This document shows positions 1-5,210 of a DNA stretch of 5,306 bases, piece by piece. Origin of the DNA: Planctomycetota bacterium (GTDB taxonomy: Bacteria > Planctomycetota > PLA2 > JAEUHO01); contig JAHEIK010000301.1 of the NCBI GenBank assembly GCA_024639415.1, positions 1 to 5,306 of the forward strand. The letters are read 5' to 3'. Within the stretch, counting starts at the first letter, position 1; the number at the start of each line of letters is the position of its first letter. Made by a program: the position numbers and the translations under genes. The notes beneath the pieces were generated by a model. It ran no database searches. It worked only from the letters and a program-made list of their open reading frames with translations, and was not told the DNA's origin.

Positions 1-237
1 CGAGACCGATTCGGGGCGCTCCCAGGGGCATCTGGAGAGCGTATCACCCACGCCGTCCAGGCCGCGCGGGGCCCACGTGGCAGAAGATCCGGAAACCTGT
101 TCGCATACCCTTCGCGGAAGGCTCCTGTTGCCTTGAGAAGGGGGTCCGACTGGCCGATCAAGGGTCACGAGGGAGCAGCGGGGGGCCTTGTGCGGCCTCC
201 GCCAAGGCCGTAGGATTGACGGGCACACGGGGACTTC
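1..237. other. Left-edge region with no supported gene
   Basis: All three forward frames were read through this stretch. Frame 1 stays open to a TAG at 211-213 and frame 2 to a TGA near 134-136. Neither gives a peptide I recognise, and codon-position GC does not clearly favour one frame, so a truncated upstream gene cannot be claimed or excluded. The notable content is a GC-rich hairpin at 184-209 and a small inverted repeat at 109-121 (CCTTC, loop GCG, GAAGG). No convincing sigma-70 promoter is visible. A TTGACG at 217-222 lies too close to the next start codon to serve as its -35 box. Confidence 0.5.
184..209 (+). other. Strong GC-rich hairpin upstream of the four-Cys gene
   Basis: GGCCTTG at 184-190 pairs perfectly with CAAGGCC at 203-209. 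Inside it GCGG (192-195) pairs with CCGC (199-202) around a CCT loop, leaving one bulged T at 191. That makes 11 base pairs in 26 nt, mostly G-C. No T-run follows, so it is not a classical intrinsic terminator. It ends 28 nt before the ATG at 238. It could be a leader structure of the downstream gene, a U-less terminator of something further left, or an attenuator-like element. The pairing is seen directly; the role is unknown. Confidence 0.5.
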
Positions 238-444
238 ATGTCGAAGAAAAAGGACTGTTTCGGATCCGAGACGTACGTCTGTCGGACGCGGGATTGCCCG
301 TACATGTCCGACTGCGTCCAGGTCGTCTGGGACAAGAAGCTGCGCCGCATCCTCGCCCGCAAGGGCACGACGGCAGGCGGCGGTGACCTGCGCGCGGCCA
401 AGAGCGTGCGCGTGCGTTCCAAGGAGTTCCTCGCCGGTCGCTGA
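238..444 (+). CDS. Small four-cysteine, putative metal-binding protein
   Basis: A 68-residue protein of unknown function. Four cysteines sit in the N-terminal part at residues 7, 15, 20 and 26, with spacing C-x7-C-x4-C-x5-C. The motif begins CFG and contains CPYMSDC. The C-terminal half is basic (many Arg and Lys) with a Gly-rich break at about residues 47-49. Four cysteines in 20 residues suggest one bound zinc ion or an iron-sulphur cluster, and the basic tail could contact nucleic acid; both are inferences. The general CFG...C...CP...C layout resembles short cysteine-rich proteins seen scattered in bacteria and phages, but I cannot name a family. The ATG at 238 is chosen because GGGGA (229-233) lies just upstream and the Cys cluster follows immediately. 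No signal peptide is visible, so the protein is probably cytoplasmic. It converges on the minus-strand gene ending at 467, with 22 nt between them. Confidence 0.7.
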   Translation: MSKKKDCFGSETYVCRTRDCPYMSDCVQVVWDKKLRRILARKGTTAGGGDLRAAKSVRVRSKEFLAGR

Positions 445-466
445 GCGCGACGCATCTCGACGAGTT

Positions 467-1324
467 CTACTTCGCGTTCTCCAACACTCGCCTCACGGCT
501 CCCGGTAGCGCTGCATGTCCGAGTGCCCGCGCACGCAGGAGTTCGCGGCTGCGTGTGTCCAGATCCGCATAGAGCTTGCACGGTCGCTTGTCGTCGACGA
601 CGAGCAGCGCTGCGACATCGACGTTCAGCTTGACGGCGTGCAGCAGCGGGATGATGGCGTCGCTCGCCTCCGCAGCGGTCGCCCGGTCCAGCCAGCCGGC
701 GACGCTCGTCAGGACCGCACCGGACGTCGGCAGCGGTCCGAGCGGATGCTTGATGCCGGCAAGCGTGCCGCACGGCGCCGCAGGGGTGTGGTCGCCGCGC
801 GTGAGGCCGAGGAACGCACCCTGTCGCTCCGCGCTGCTCGCGCCACCGCCGAGTCGTCCGGCGAGCCACGCCAGGTTGCCGGCGTCACGGTTCGTGCCGA
901 GCGCGGCCAGCACGATGCCGCGCGCGATCCCATCCTCGACGCGCAGCACGTAGCGCTGCAGTCCCTCGGCGACCCCCGTGCTGTCGTTCGCGATGCGCGC
1001 GATGGCGTCGTAGGCATCTTGCGCAGCGCGCGTCCGCGCGTCCGCGTCCGTGAGAGCCAGCGCGTCGCGCACATCTTCGATGGCTGCGTCGGGCGGCAGG
1101 ACGCGCGGCACGCCGTCGCGTGCGAGCGGACGCTTCGGAGCAGCCTGGTCTGCATCCTCGCGTTCGTCCGCGCTGGGAGCCTCGCGCCCTCCATCCGCCA
1201 AGGAGTCACCGCCGTCGAGGTCGACGCCGGCGGCGTCCTCGTCCGTAGGCAGCGCCCAGTAGACGAGACCGGTGGCCGCGACGAGGCCCAGGATGAGGAG
1301 GATGCTGCCTGTGGCGCGCGTCAT
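467..1324 (-). CDS. Membrane-anchored alanine-rich helical protein, possibly HEAT-like
   Basis: A 285-residue protein that I do not recognise by family. A hydrophobic segment at about residues 7-25, preceded by Arg3, is a signal anchor or signal peptide. No lipobox cysteine is present. Residues 27-70 form an acidic Asp/Ala/Gly-rich linker, probably disordered. From about 75 to the end the sequence is mostly amphipathic alpha helix rich in Ala, Leu and Arg. The part around residues 118-175 reads like degenerate HEAT-type helical repeats, but no clean repeat unit can be aligned. Only two cysteines occur (185 and 249), so an envelope disulphide is possible. The ATG at 1324 is 6 nt beyond the TAG of the upstream FGE-like gene, and there is only a weak GGGG-type ribosome site, so translation is probably coupled to that gene. 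The expected location is the periplasmic face of the inner membrane, where it may partner the FGE-like protein. This coding frame is preferred over the long antisense frame because it has a clean membrane segment and a tight operon junction. Confidence 0.75.
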   Translation of the reverse strand: MTRATGSILLILGLVAATGLVYWALPTDEDAAGVDLDGGDSLADGGREAPSADEREDADQAAPKRPLARDGVPRVLPPDAAIEDVRDALALTDADARTRAAQDAYDAIARIANDSTGVAEGLQRYVLRVEDGIARGIVLAALGTNRDAGNLAWLAGRLGGGASSAERQGAFLGLTRGDHTPAAPCGTLAGIKHPLGPLPTSGAVLTSVAGWLDRATAAEASDAIIPLLHAVKLNVDVAALLVVDDKRPCKLYADLDTRSRELLRARALGHAALPGAVRRVLENAK

Positions 1325-1330
1325 GGCGGG

Positions 1331-2878
1331 CTACGGCCCCGTGGCGTCCAGCACGAGCCGGAAGCCGACGTCGATGCGGCGCTCGGTCTTGCGCAACGAG
1401 ACACCGCTCTTGACGCTGCAGTCGTCCAGGCCGGCGAGGTACGAGCCGCCGTAGGCGAAGGCCCGATCCGTGTCGCCCTCCCGCGGGTCGTCCTTCAAGA
1501 CGTAGTTGAGGCCCGTGGCGAAGACCTCGATGCGCGAGCCGTTCGTCCACTCGGCGGCGTTGCCCGCCATGCTGAAGATGCCGTCCACCGTGTCGCCATC
1601 GTGCCAGCCGTAGGGGCGCCGCACGTCGCGGATCGTAGGCACCGGGTCGTTCCAGGTGTGGTTGAGGTTGTTGCAGCCGTGCGGGTCCACGGCGTTGCCC
1701 CAGGGCCAGCGCCAGCCGCTGTCGCCCGCGTCGTCGAAGTCGTCGATGGGCTTGGCGGGATGGTTGCCGTGGAAGGCGCGCACCCACTCCGCCCAGGAGG
1801 GCACACGAAGCGTGTTGAGGCCCAGGCGCTGACGCGCCCAGACCACGAACAGCTGTGCGTCCCACCACGAGATGTCGGTGACGGGCAGGTTCTCGGTGCC
1901 CGGCTCGAGCACCCAGTACAGCGTACCGCTCTCGTCCATCCGGACCCAAGAGGCGGGGTAGAGCAGCTTCACAGCGTCGGCGTCGCTGAGCGTGTCCAGG
2001 CGCTCGGCCTCGATGAAGGCGGGTACCGGAATGGGGGGGAGCTCCGGCAGGGGTGGATCGGCGGCACCCGGTTCAGCGCGTGAGAGCGGTTCCTTCTGGT
2101 CGTCCGGTTCCGGCTCCGTCTTCGCCGGCAGCAGGTCGAGAGCCATGCGGCGGCGCAGCCGCTCGGAGACCGCGTTCCAGTAGTCGCGCCGGATGTTGAC
2201 GGCCCAGTCGGGCCGCCCCTTCGGACGCCACAGATCCTCCAGCCCGCGGAACAGGCGGAACAGCTGCGCGGGATCGGCCCCGACGTCGCGCAGGAACTCG
2301 GCGTACTGCCCGCGGCTGACCTCGTAACGCATGGCGCGGAAGGGCCGGGTGCGGATCGGCGTGTGGCGCACCTTCTCTTCCATCAGGTCGCGCGTCCGCG
2401 TGTGGATCAGGGACACGATCTTCGACCAGCGGGTGAGGTGCCGGGGTTCCTCCACCACGCGGTCGAGGAAGCGGCTCAGGTCCCCGCGCTTGAAGCTGCG
2501 GAGCAGCCGTGGATCCACCTCGTCTTCGGGCGGAGCGGCCAGGACGATGTCGGGCTCCCAGAACGCGATGCCCTCGGACACCGAGACCCAGGAGTCGTGG
2601 ACGTCGTCCATCGAGAGGATAGGGCTCACCTGGCTCGTGAGCGGCGGCATCGGGCGGTCGCCGAGCACGCGGTTGCCGACGAAGATGCCCGCCGCGAGCA
2701 GGCCGGCCGCGACCAAGCCCAGCAGGAGGGCGCCTTTGCGACCGCCCTCGGGCGGTGTCTCCGCGGGGGCGGCCTGGATCCTGAGGCGGCAGGCGCACTC
2801 GGGGCAGTACTTGAAGTCGCCTTTGACGGGGGCGTCACAGCGGGGGCAGTGCATGGTGTTCACAGTCGCGACCCGCAT
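1331..2878 (-). CDS. Zinc-ribbon, single-TM, FGE-sulfatase (SUMF1)-like domain protein
   Basis: A 515-residue multidomain protein. Residues 11-28 form a zinc ribbon (CPRC, 10 residues, CPEC). Residues 49-68 are a membrane helix preceded by Arg-Lys, which predicts the ribbon in the cytoplasm and the rest in the periplasm. From about 180 to 510 the formylglycine-generating-enzyme-like fold is recognisable in order: RYEVSRGQYAEFL (184-196), DISWWDAQLF (335-344), RVPSWAEW (358-365), WPWGN (391-395), SMAGNAAEWTNGS (436-448), YGGSYLA (476-482) and GFRL (505-508). True FGE enzymes have a catalytic cysteine three residues after GGS and a second five further on. Here the first is Ala482, while Cys487 occupies the second position, so sulfatase activation is unlikely. 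About 110 extra residues, including an acidic Pro-rich stretch (about 254-287), separate the first motif from the second. The start at 2878 follows GAGG (2889-2886) by 7 nt. The ATG at 2854, directly before the ribbon, is an alternative without a ribosome site. It is first in a two-gene unit. Confidence 0.88.
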   Translation of the reverse strand: MRVATVNTMHCPRCDAPVKGDFKYCPECACRLRIQAAPAETPPEGGRKGALLLGLVAAGLLAAGIFVGNRVLGDRPMPPLTSQVSPILSMDDVHDSWVSVSEGIAFWEPDIVLAAPPEDEVDPRLLRSFKRGDLSRFLDRVVEEPRHLTRWSKIVSLIHTRTRDLMEEKVRHTPIRTRPFRAMRYEVSRGQYAEFLRDVGADPAQLFRLFRGLEDLWRPKGRPDWAVNIRRDYWNAVSERLRRRMALDLLPAKTEPEPDDQKEPLSRAEPGAADPPLPELPPIPVPAFIEAERLDTLSDADAVKLLYPASWVRMDESGTLYWVLEPGTENLPVTDISWWDAQLFVVWARQRLGLNTLRVPSWAEWVRAFHGNHPAKPIDDFDDAGDSGWRWPWGNAVDPHGCNNLNHTWNDPVPTIRDVRRPYGWHDGDTVDGIFSMAGNAAEWTNGSRIEVFATGLNYVLKDDPREGDTDRAFAYGGSYLAGLDDCSVKSGVSLRKTERRIDVGFRLVLDATGP

Positions 2879-2885
2879 GAAATGG

Positions 2886-2901
2886 CCTCTACACGAGTAT
2901 A
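2886..2901 (-). promoter_or_regulatory. -10-like element and ribosome site for the FGE-like gene
   Basis: On the minus strand TATACT (2901-2896) matches the sigma-70 -10 consensus at five of six bases. GAGG (2889-2886) is a plausible Shine-Dalgarno 7 nt before the ATG at 2878. No good -35 is visible at the expected distance. If the -10 is real, transcription would begin near 2889, giving a very short leader for the 2878 start or about 35 nt for the alternative start at 2854. The sequence match is direct; promoter function is inferred. Confidence 0.4.
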
Positions 2902-2915
2902 GCACCGCTCGGCGG

Positions 2916-2943
2916 TTGACTTGGCGCAGGTTGGCTCTACCTT
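2916..2943 (+). promoter_or_regulatory. Probable sigma-70 promoter of the tRNA-Thr gene
   Basis: TTGACT (2916-2921) matches the -35 consensus at five of six positions. After 16 nt comes TACCTT (2938-2943), a weak -10 with T, A and the final T conserved. Predicted initiation near 2950 would place the start about 10 nt before the mature tRNA 5' end. A strong -35 with a weak -10 is plausible for a stable-RNA promoter in a GC-rich genome. It lies back-to-back with the minus-strand element at 2886-2901, so the two genes share an 81-nt divergent control region. Confidence 0.5.
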
Positions 2944-2959
2944 CTGCCGTCTTGAGCAC

Positions 2960-3034
2960 GCCCTGGTAGCTCAGTGGCAGAGCACAGCTTTCGTAAAGCT
3001 GGGGTCGACGGTTCAAATCCGTCCCGGGGCTCCA
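2960..3034 (+). tRNA. tRNA-Thr (anticodon CGT)
   Basis: A complete 75-nt cloverleaf that decodes ACG threonine codons. The acceptor stem GCCCTGG (2960-2966) pairs with CCGGGGC (3024-3030), with one T-G wobble. The D-arm is GCTC/GAGC with a 7-nt loop. The anticodon stem CAGCT/AGCTG (2985-2989/2997-3001) encloses loop TTCGTAA with anticodon CGT at 2992-2994. The T-arm GACGG/CCGTC encloses TTCAAAT. The discriminator is T at 3031 and the CCA tail is encoded (3032-3034). No intron is present and the variable loop is short. CGT is a wobble-34C isoacceptor reading only ACG, a codon that GC-rich genomes use often. No clear U-tract terminator follows; only pyrimidine-rich sequence is seen at 3034-3048. 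Confidence 0.97.
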
Positions 3035-3138
3035 TTCTCTTCTCCTCGCATGTCCGCCGCTGGCCCACGTAGGCCGCGATTGTCCGGGCTTGGTGGGTGA
3101 CGTGAGTTCTTGGCGCGCTCTCGTCGCGCAGCCGCGAG

Positions 3139-3164
3139 CGGACACAGGCGGACAGGAACGGACC
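3139..3164 (+). repeat. Three CGGAC direct repeats at 10-nt spacing
   Basis: CGGACA at 3139-3144, CGGACA at 3149-3154 and CGGACC at 3159-3164 begin exactly 10 nt apart, placing them on nearly the same helical face. The intervening bases are not conserved except for AGG after the first copy and AGG overlapping the second. They could be a regulator-binding array or a chance arrangement in GC-rich DNA. The last copy lies within ACGGACC, which also occurs at 5066-5072, at the same 25-nt distance before the second TGGCCA element. Confidence 0.4.
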
Positions 3165-3182
3165 ACCCGTTGGCATGCTCAC

Positions 3183-3215
3183 TGGCCAGGTGGTTGGCCA
3201 GGTGACTGGCCATGC
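3183..3215 (+). repeat. TGGCCA tandem element, copy A
   Basis: Three copies of the palindromic hexamer TGGCCA start at 3183, 3195 and 3207, exactly 12 nt apart. The first two units are almost identical (TGGCCAGGTGGT and TGGCCAGGTGAC). A degenerate fourth unit, TGGCATGCTCAC, may precede them at 3171-3182. Positions 3195-3212 fold into a 7-bp stem (TGGCCAG/CTGGCCA) closed by a GTGA tetraloop of GNRA type. A near-identical 21-nt core recurs at 5101-5121 with two mismatches. The element ends 48 nt before the propeller start codon. It may be an operator array or a REP-like intergenic palindrome. Confidence 0.65.
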
Positions 3216-3262
3216 AAGAGGCCGTGCGGTTCGTTACCTGCGGGTGAGGTCGCCGGGCCTAG

Positions 3263-4978
3263 ATGGTCACCATGCGACGGTGGGCGATTGTCGGCGGTGT
3301 GCTCGTGCTGGGTGGGCTCGCCCTGCTTGCGCTCCCGCATTTGGACGAGGCTGATGCCCCCGTCGGGAGGCACGCGAGCAACAACACCCCCTGCGATTCC
3401 GGGCTCGACGCCTACACCCTCGTCCCAAGGGGTGGTCCTTCTGAGTCGCACCTCGCTGAGGACATCACGCCGTCGGATGCCAAACGCTGGAGGACAAGGG
3501 CAGTCAAGTTGGACGTGGATCGTGTGCCGTTCGCAATCCGCTTTTGGTTCGCGGACGGGCGACTGCGATCCGCCTACGTCGAGTGGTGCGAGCGTGGTGT
3601 CCGGCTCGTCGTGGACGGCAAGCCAGGAGGCGTCTACCCGGACTTCTACAACCTGCGGGGGCCCGAGGCAGAGGGTAGCGGCGTAGGACCGTGGTTCTGG
3701 ATGAGGATCGGTCCTCGCGGGCGTCGTGTCGCCTACATGGCGATGTTGCACAAGGGCATGGCCATGGTGATCGATCATGTCGCAGGCCCCGCACTCGACA
3801 GCGTCGAGCACCCCGTGTTCAGCCCGGACGGCAAGCGCGCCGCGTACTTCGGTATCCGGGCTGGGAAGCGGGTGGTCGTCGTGGATGGCAAGGTCACCGT
3901 TGAGGAGCCCTTGCGGGACGGGGCCGCACTGCGCAAGTTCCGCAACCTGGGGTTCTCTGGCGATGGGGTGCGCGTCGCGTTCATCGAGCAGGTGGCGCGA
4001 CCGGACGAGGACGGGCGTGAGAGGGTCTGGATTGATGGGCAGCCCCAGGCTTGGTTCCGCGACATCCGCGAGTTCACCTTCAGCCCGAACGGTGGTGAGT
4101 TCGCCTACGTGGGCGTGGACTCGGAGCCTCGCCCGCGCATGCGGCTTGTCAGGGGTAGCGCCGCAGGCCCCGACTCCCGTGTCGTTCGACATCCGACCTT
4201 CAGCCCGGATGGCAAGCGTCTGGCCTACTACGCGACTGGGGTCGGTGGCTCCGGGCTCTACGTGGACGGGGTCCATCAAGTCGAAAGCGGGGGCGACTTC
4301 GACTGGCCTCCCGTGTTCAGCGCGGACGGCAAGCACGTCGCGCATATCGCCCGCTTGAAGTCTGGGTGGCATGTCGTCGTCGATGGTCGGATCGGACGCG
4401 CATACGATGACATCAGCAACCTGGGCTTCGCCCCCGGCACCGACACGGCCGTGTACCTAGCGAGGACAGGCGAGGCACGGTGCATCGTGATCGGCTCCGA
4501 TGAGGGGCCAGACGGCAAGGCGCTCTCTCCCATCGCCTTCACCGCCGATGGATCTCGCTACGGGTACTGGATGCAAGGCGAGGCGGGGCGAGCCAAGGTT
4601 GTGATCGATGGCAAGGAGATCGACCTCGGCAATGCCGCTGCCGATGTACCGATGTTCAGTCCCGGTGGTTCAGGCGTTGCGTATCGGGTTCTTGGCCGAG
4701 GCGATGGCGCCGAGGCCACTGCGTCCGAAGGCATCTGTCATTGGGTTGCTGATGGTGAGAAGGGTCCCGCGTTCGAGGGACTTGTGCATGCTCCCAACCT
4801 GGGCCGACGAAGCGGTGGCGGTGTCTTCAGCGTGCGCACGGTTCACGGCCTGAGCGGATACGACCTGATGGACTGGTTCGATCAGGGAAGCGCGCACTTC
4901 GTTGACGACCAGACTCTCCGGTATGTGGCGATACGCGATGGCGCCTACTATCTCGTCGAGGCGAAGAGGGCTCGTTGA
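3263..4978 (+). CDS. Membrane-anchored PD40/WD40-like beta-propeller protein
   Basis: A 571-residue protein. Residues 7-25 are a hydrophobic helix preceded by Arg5-Arg6, acting as a signal anchor or signal peptide and putting the rest outside the cytoplasm. The body consists of about nine or ten repeats of 37-53 residues built on FSPDGKRxAY. Repeat motifs start near residues 96, 149, 186, 231, 273, 313, 352, 389, 426 and 465, with a degenerate one at about 546. Most blades also carry a second motif of the VVDGK type (116-120, 206-210, 256-260, 333-337, 372-376, 447-451). This is typical of PD40/TolB-like propellers; the paired VVDGK motif resembles uncharacterised secreted propellers of environmental bacteria. 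No catalytic domain is visible, so a binding or scaffold role is likely. A TAG directly before 3263 sets the upstream limit. The ATG at 3272 is equally plausible, since GAGG at 3246-3249 is distant from both. Tandem stops TGA-TAG end it. Cysteines are at 44, 109, 407 and 492. Confidence 0.88.
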   Translation: MVTMRRWAIVGGVLVLGGLALLALPHLDEADAPVGRHASNNTPCDSGLDAYTLVPRGGPSESHLAEDITPSDAKRWRTRAVKLDVDRVPFAIRFWFADGRLRSAYVEWCERGVRLVVDGKPGGVYPDFYNLRGPEAEGSGVGPWFWMRIGPRGRRVAYMAMLHKGMAMVIDHVAGPALDSVEHPVFSPDGKRAAYFGIRAGKRVVVVDGKVTVEEPLRDGAALRKFRNLGFSGDGVRVAFIEQVARPDEDGRERVWIDGQPQAWFRDIREFTFSPNGGEFAYVGVDSEPRPRMRLVRGSAAGPDSRVVRHPTFSPDGKRLAYYATGVGGSGLYVDGVHQVESGGDFDWPPVFSADGKHVAHIARLKSGWHVVVDGRIGRAYDDISNLGFAPGTDTAVYLARTGEARCIVIGSDEGPDGKALSPIAFTADGSRYGYWMQGEAGRAKVVIDGKEIDLGNAAADVPMFSPGGSGVAYRVLGRGDGAEATASEGICHWVADGEKGPAFEGLVHAPNLGRRSGGGVFSVRTVHGLSGYDLMDWFDQGSAHFVDDQTLRYVAIRDGAYYLVEAKRAR

Positions 4979-4991
4979 TAGCCGAAGCCCT

Positions 4992-5028
4992 CGCCGCCCC
5001 GCGCCGTAACACGCCGGGGCTGGCGGCG
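4992..5028 (+). terminator. Candidate 3' hairpin of the propeller gene (no U-tract)
   Basis: CGCC (4992-4995) plus GCCCCG (4996-5001) can pair with CGGGGC (5015-5020) plus GGCG (5022-5025), with a single bulged T at 5021. This gives 10 GC base pairs beginning 14 nt after the stop codon. An alternative register pairs CGCCGCC (4992-4998) with GGCGGCG (5022-5028). No T-run follows, so it may mark a transcript 3' end or a U-less terminator rather than a canonical intrinsic terminator. Confidence 0.4.
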
Positions 5029-5090
5029 CTTGCGCCCGGTGCGAGGCGGCACCGAGCGGCGCACGACGGACCTCGACGGGGTGCTGATTC

Positions 5091-5121
5091 TGGCCATGCA
5101 TGGCCAGGGGATTGGCCATGC
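5091..5121 (+). repeat. TGGCCA element, copy B, with perfect palindrome and hairpin
   Basis: TGGCCA occurs at 5091, 5101 and 5113. Positions 5091-5106 form a perfect 16-bp palindrome (TGGCCATGCATGGCCA). Positions 5098-5121 also form a 9-bp inverted repeat, GCATGGCCA and TGGCCATGC, around a GGGGAT loop. The core at 5101-5121 matches 3195-3215 at 19 of 21 positions. It lies 90 nt before the lipoprotein start, as copy A lies before the propeller start. The two copies flank the propeller gene in the same orientation. Confidence 0.65.
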
Positions 5122-5199
5122 GGGCGCGGGGGTATCCCTGCCTGCGATGCTCGTCCAGCGGACAAGCCCGTGACCCCACGCTGCTCTCCTGCCGACCTC

Positions 5200-5203
5200 G
5201 GAG
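5200..5203 (+). promoter_or_regulatory. Ribosome-binding site deciding the GTG start at 5211
   Basis: GGAG at 5200-5203 is followed by a 7-nt spacer and GTG at 5211. This is the best-placed Shine-Dalgarno in the window, and it selects the GTG directly in front of the lipoprotein signal sequence. Confidence 0.6.
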
Positions 5204-5210
5204 TCGAATC

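Larger units (their letters stand above)
3035..3262. other. Intergenic region with periodic short repeats
   Basis: These 228 nt separate tRNA-Thr from the propeller gene. No gene can be supported: the frames open here are antisense to the tRNA or shadows of the propeller gene. Two ordered repeats stand out. CGGAC occurs three times at exact 10-nt spacing (3139, 3149, 3159), and TGGCCA occurs three times at exact 12-nt spacing (3183, 3195, 3207). GAGG at 3246-3249 is the only ribosome-site-like sequence before the propeller gene. No strong sigma-70 promoter is apparent, although expression of the propeller gene must start somewhere here unless it reads through from the tRNA. Confidence 0.6.
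4979..5210. other. Intergenic region after the propeller gene
   Basis: These 232 nt hold no supported gene. They contain a GC-rich hairpin soon after the propeller stop codon, the second TGGCCA element (5091-5121) and the ribosome site of the lipoprotein gene. A forward frame open here simply runs over from the propeller end and has no recognisable protein features. No good sigma-70 promoter is seen; TATCCC at 5133-5138 is at best a poor -10. Confidence 0.55.

Noticed and set aside
437..451. GTCGC/GCGAC inverted repeat at the convergent gene ends as a bidirectional terminator
   Set aside because: The stem is only 5 bp with a 5-nt loop and no flanking T-run, which is too weak in GC-rich DNA to call a terminator.
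165..869. Minus-strand open frame covering the small four-Cys gene
   Set aside because: It overlaps both the four-Cys gene and the helical protein gene in other frames, and its Arg-rich sequence has no recognisable structure.
515..2083. Long plus-strand open frame of 522 codons
   Set aside because: It is antisense to the FGE-like and helical genes, very rich in Arg, Val and Ala, and has no domain. It is open only because of high GC content.
1331..2878. Assignment as an active sulfatase-activating FGE or as EgtB
   Set aside because: The first catalytic cysteine of FGE is replaced by Ala482, and no EgtB-type DinB domain is seen in the N-terminal half. Only the fold is supported.
2937..3213. 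Minus-strand reading frames across the tRNA, with peptides such as DGFEPSTPALRKLCSATELPG
   Set aside because: These are the well-known spurious translations of the antisense of a tRNA gene. The same applies to the N-terminal extension of the FGE-like gene beyond 2878.
3183..3215. TGGCCA array considered as a CRISPR array or insertion-sequence end
   Set aside because: The units are only 12 nt with no unique spacers, there is no cas or transposase gene nearby, and no target-site duplication is evident.
3179..4372. Long minus-strand open frame of 397 codons
   Set aside because: It mirrors the propeller gene, whose repeats are unmistakable on the plus strand. The antisense product has only low-complexity echoes of those repeats.
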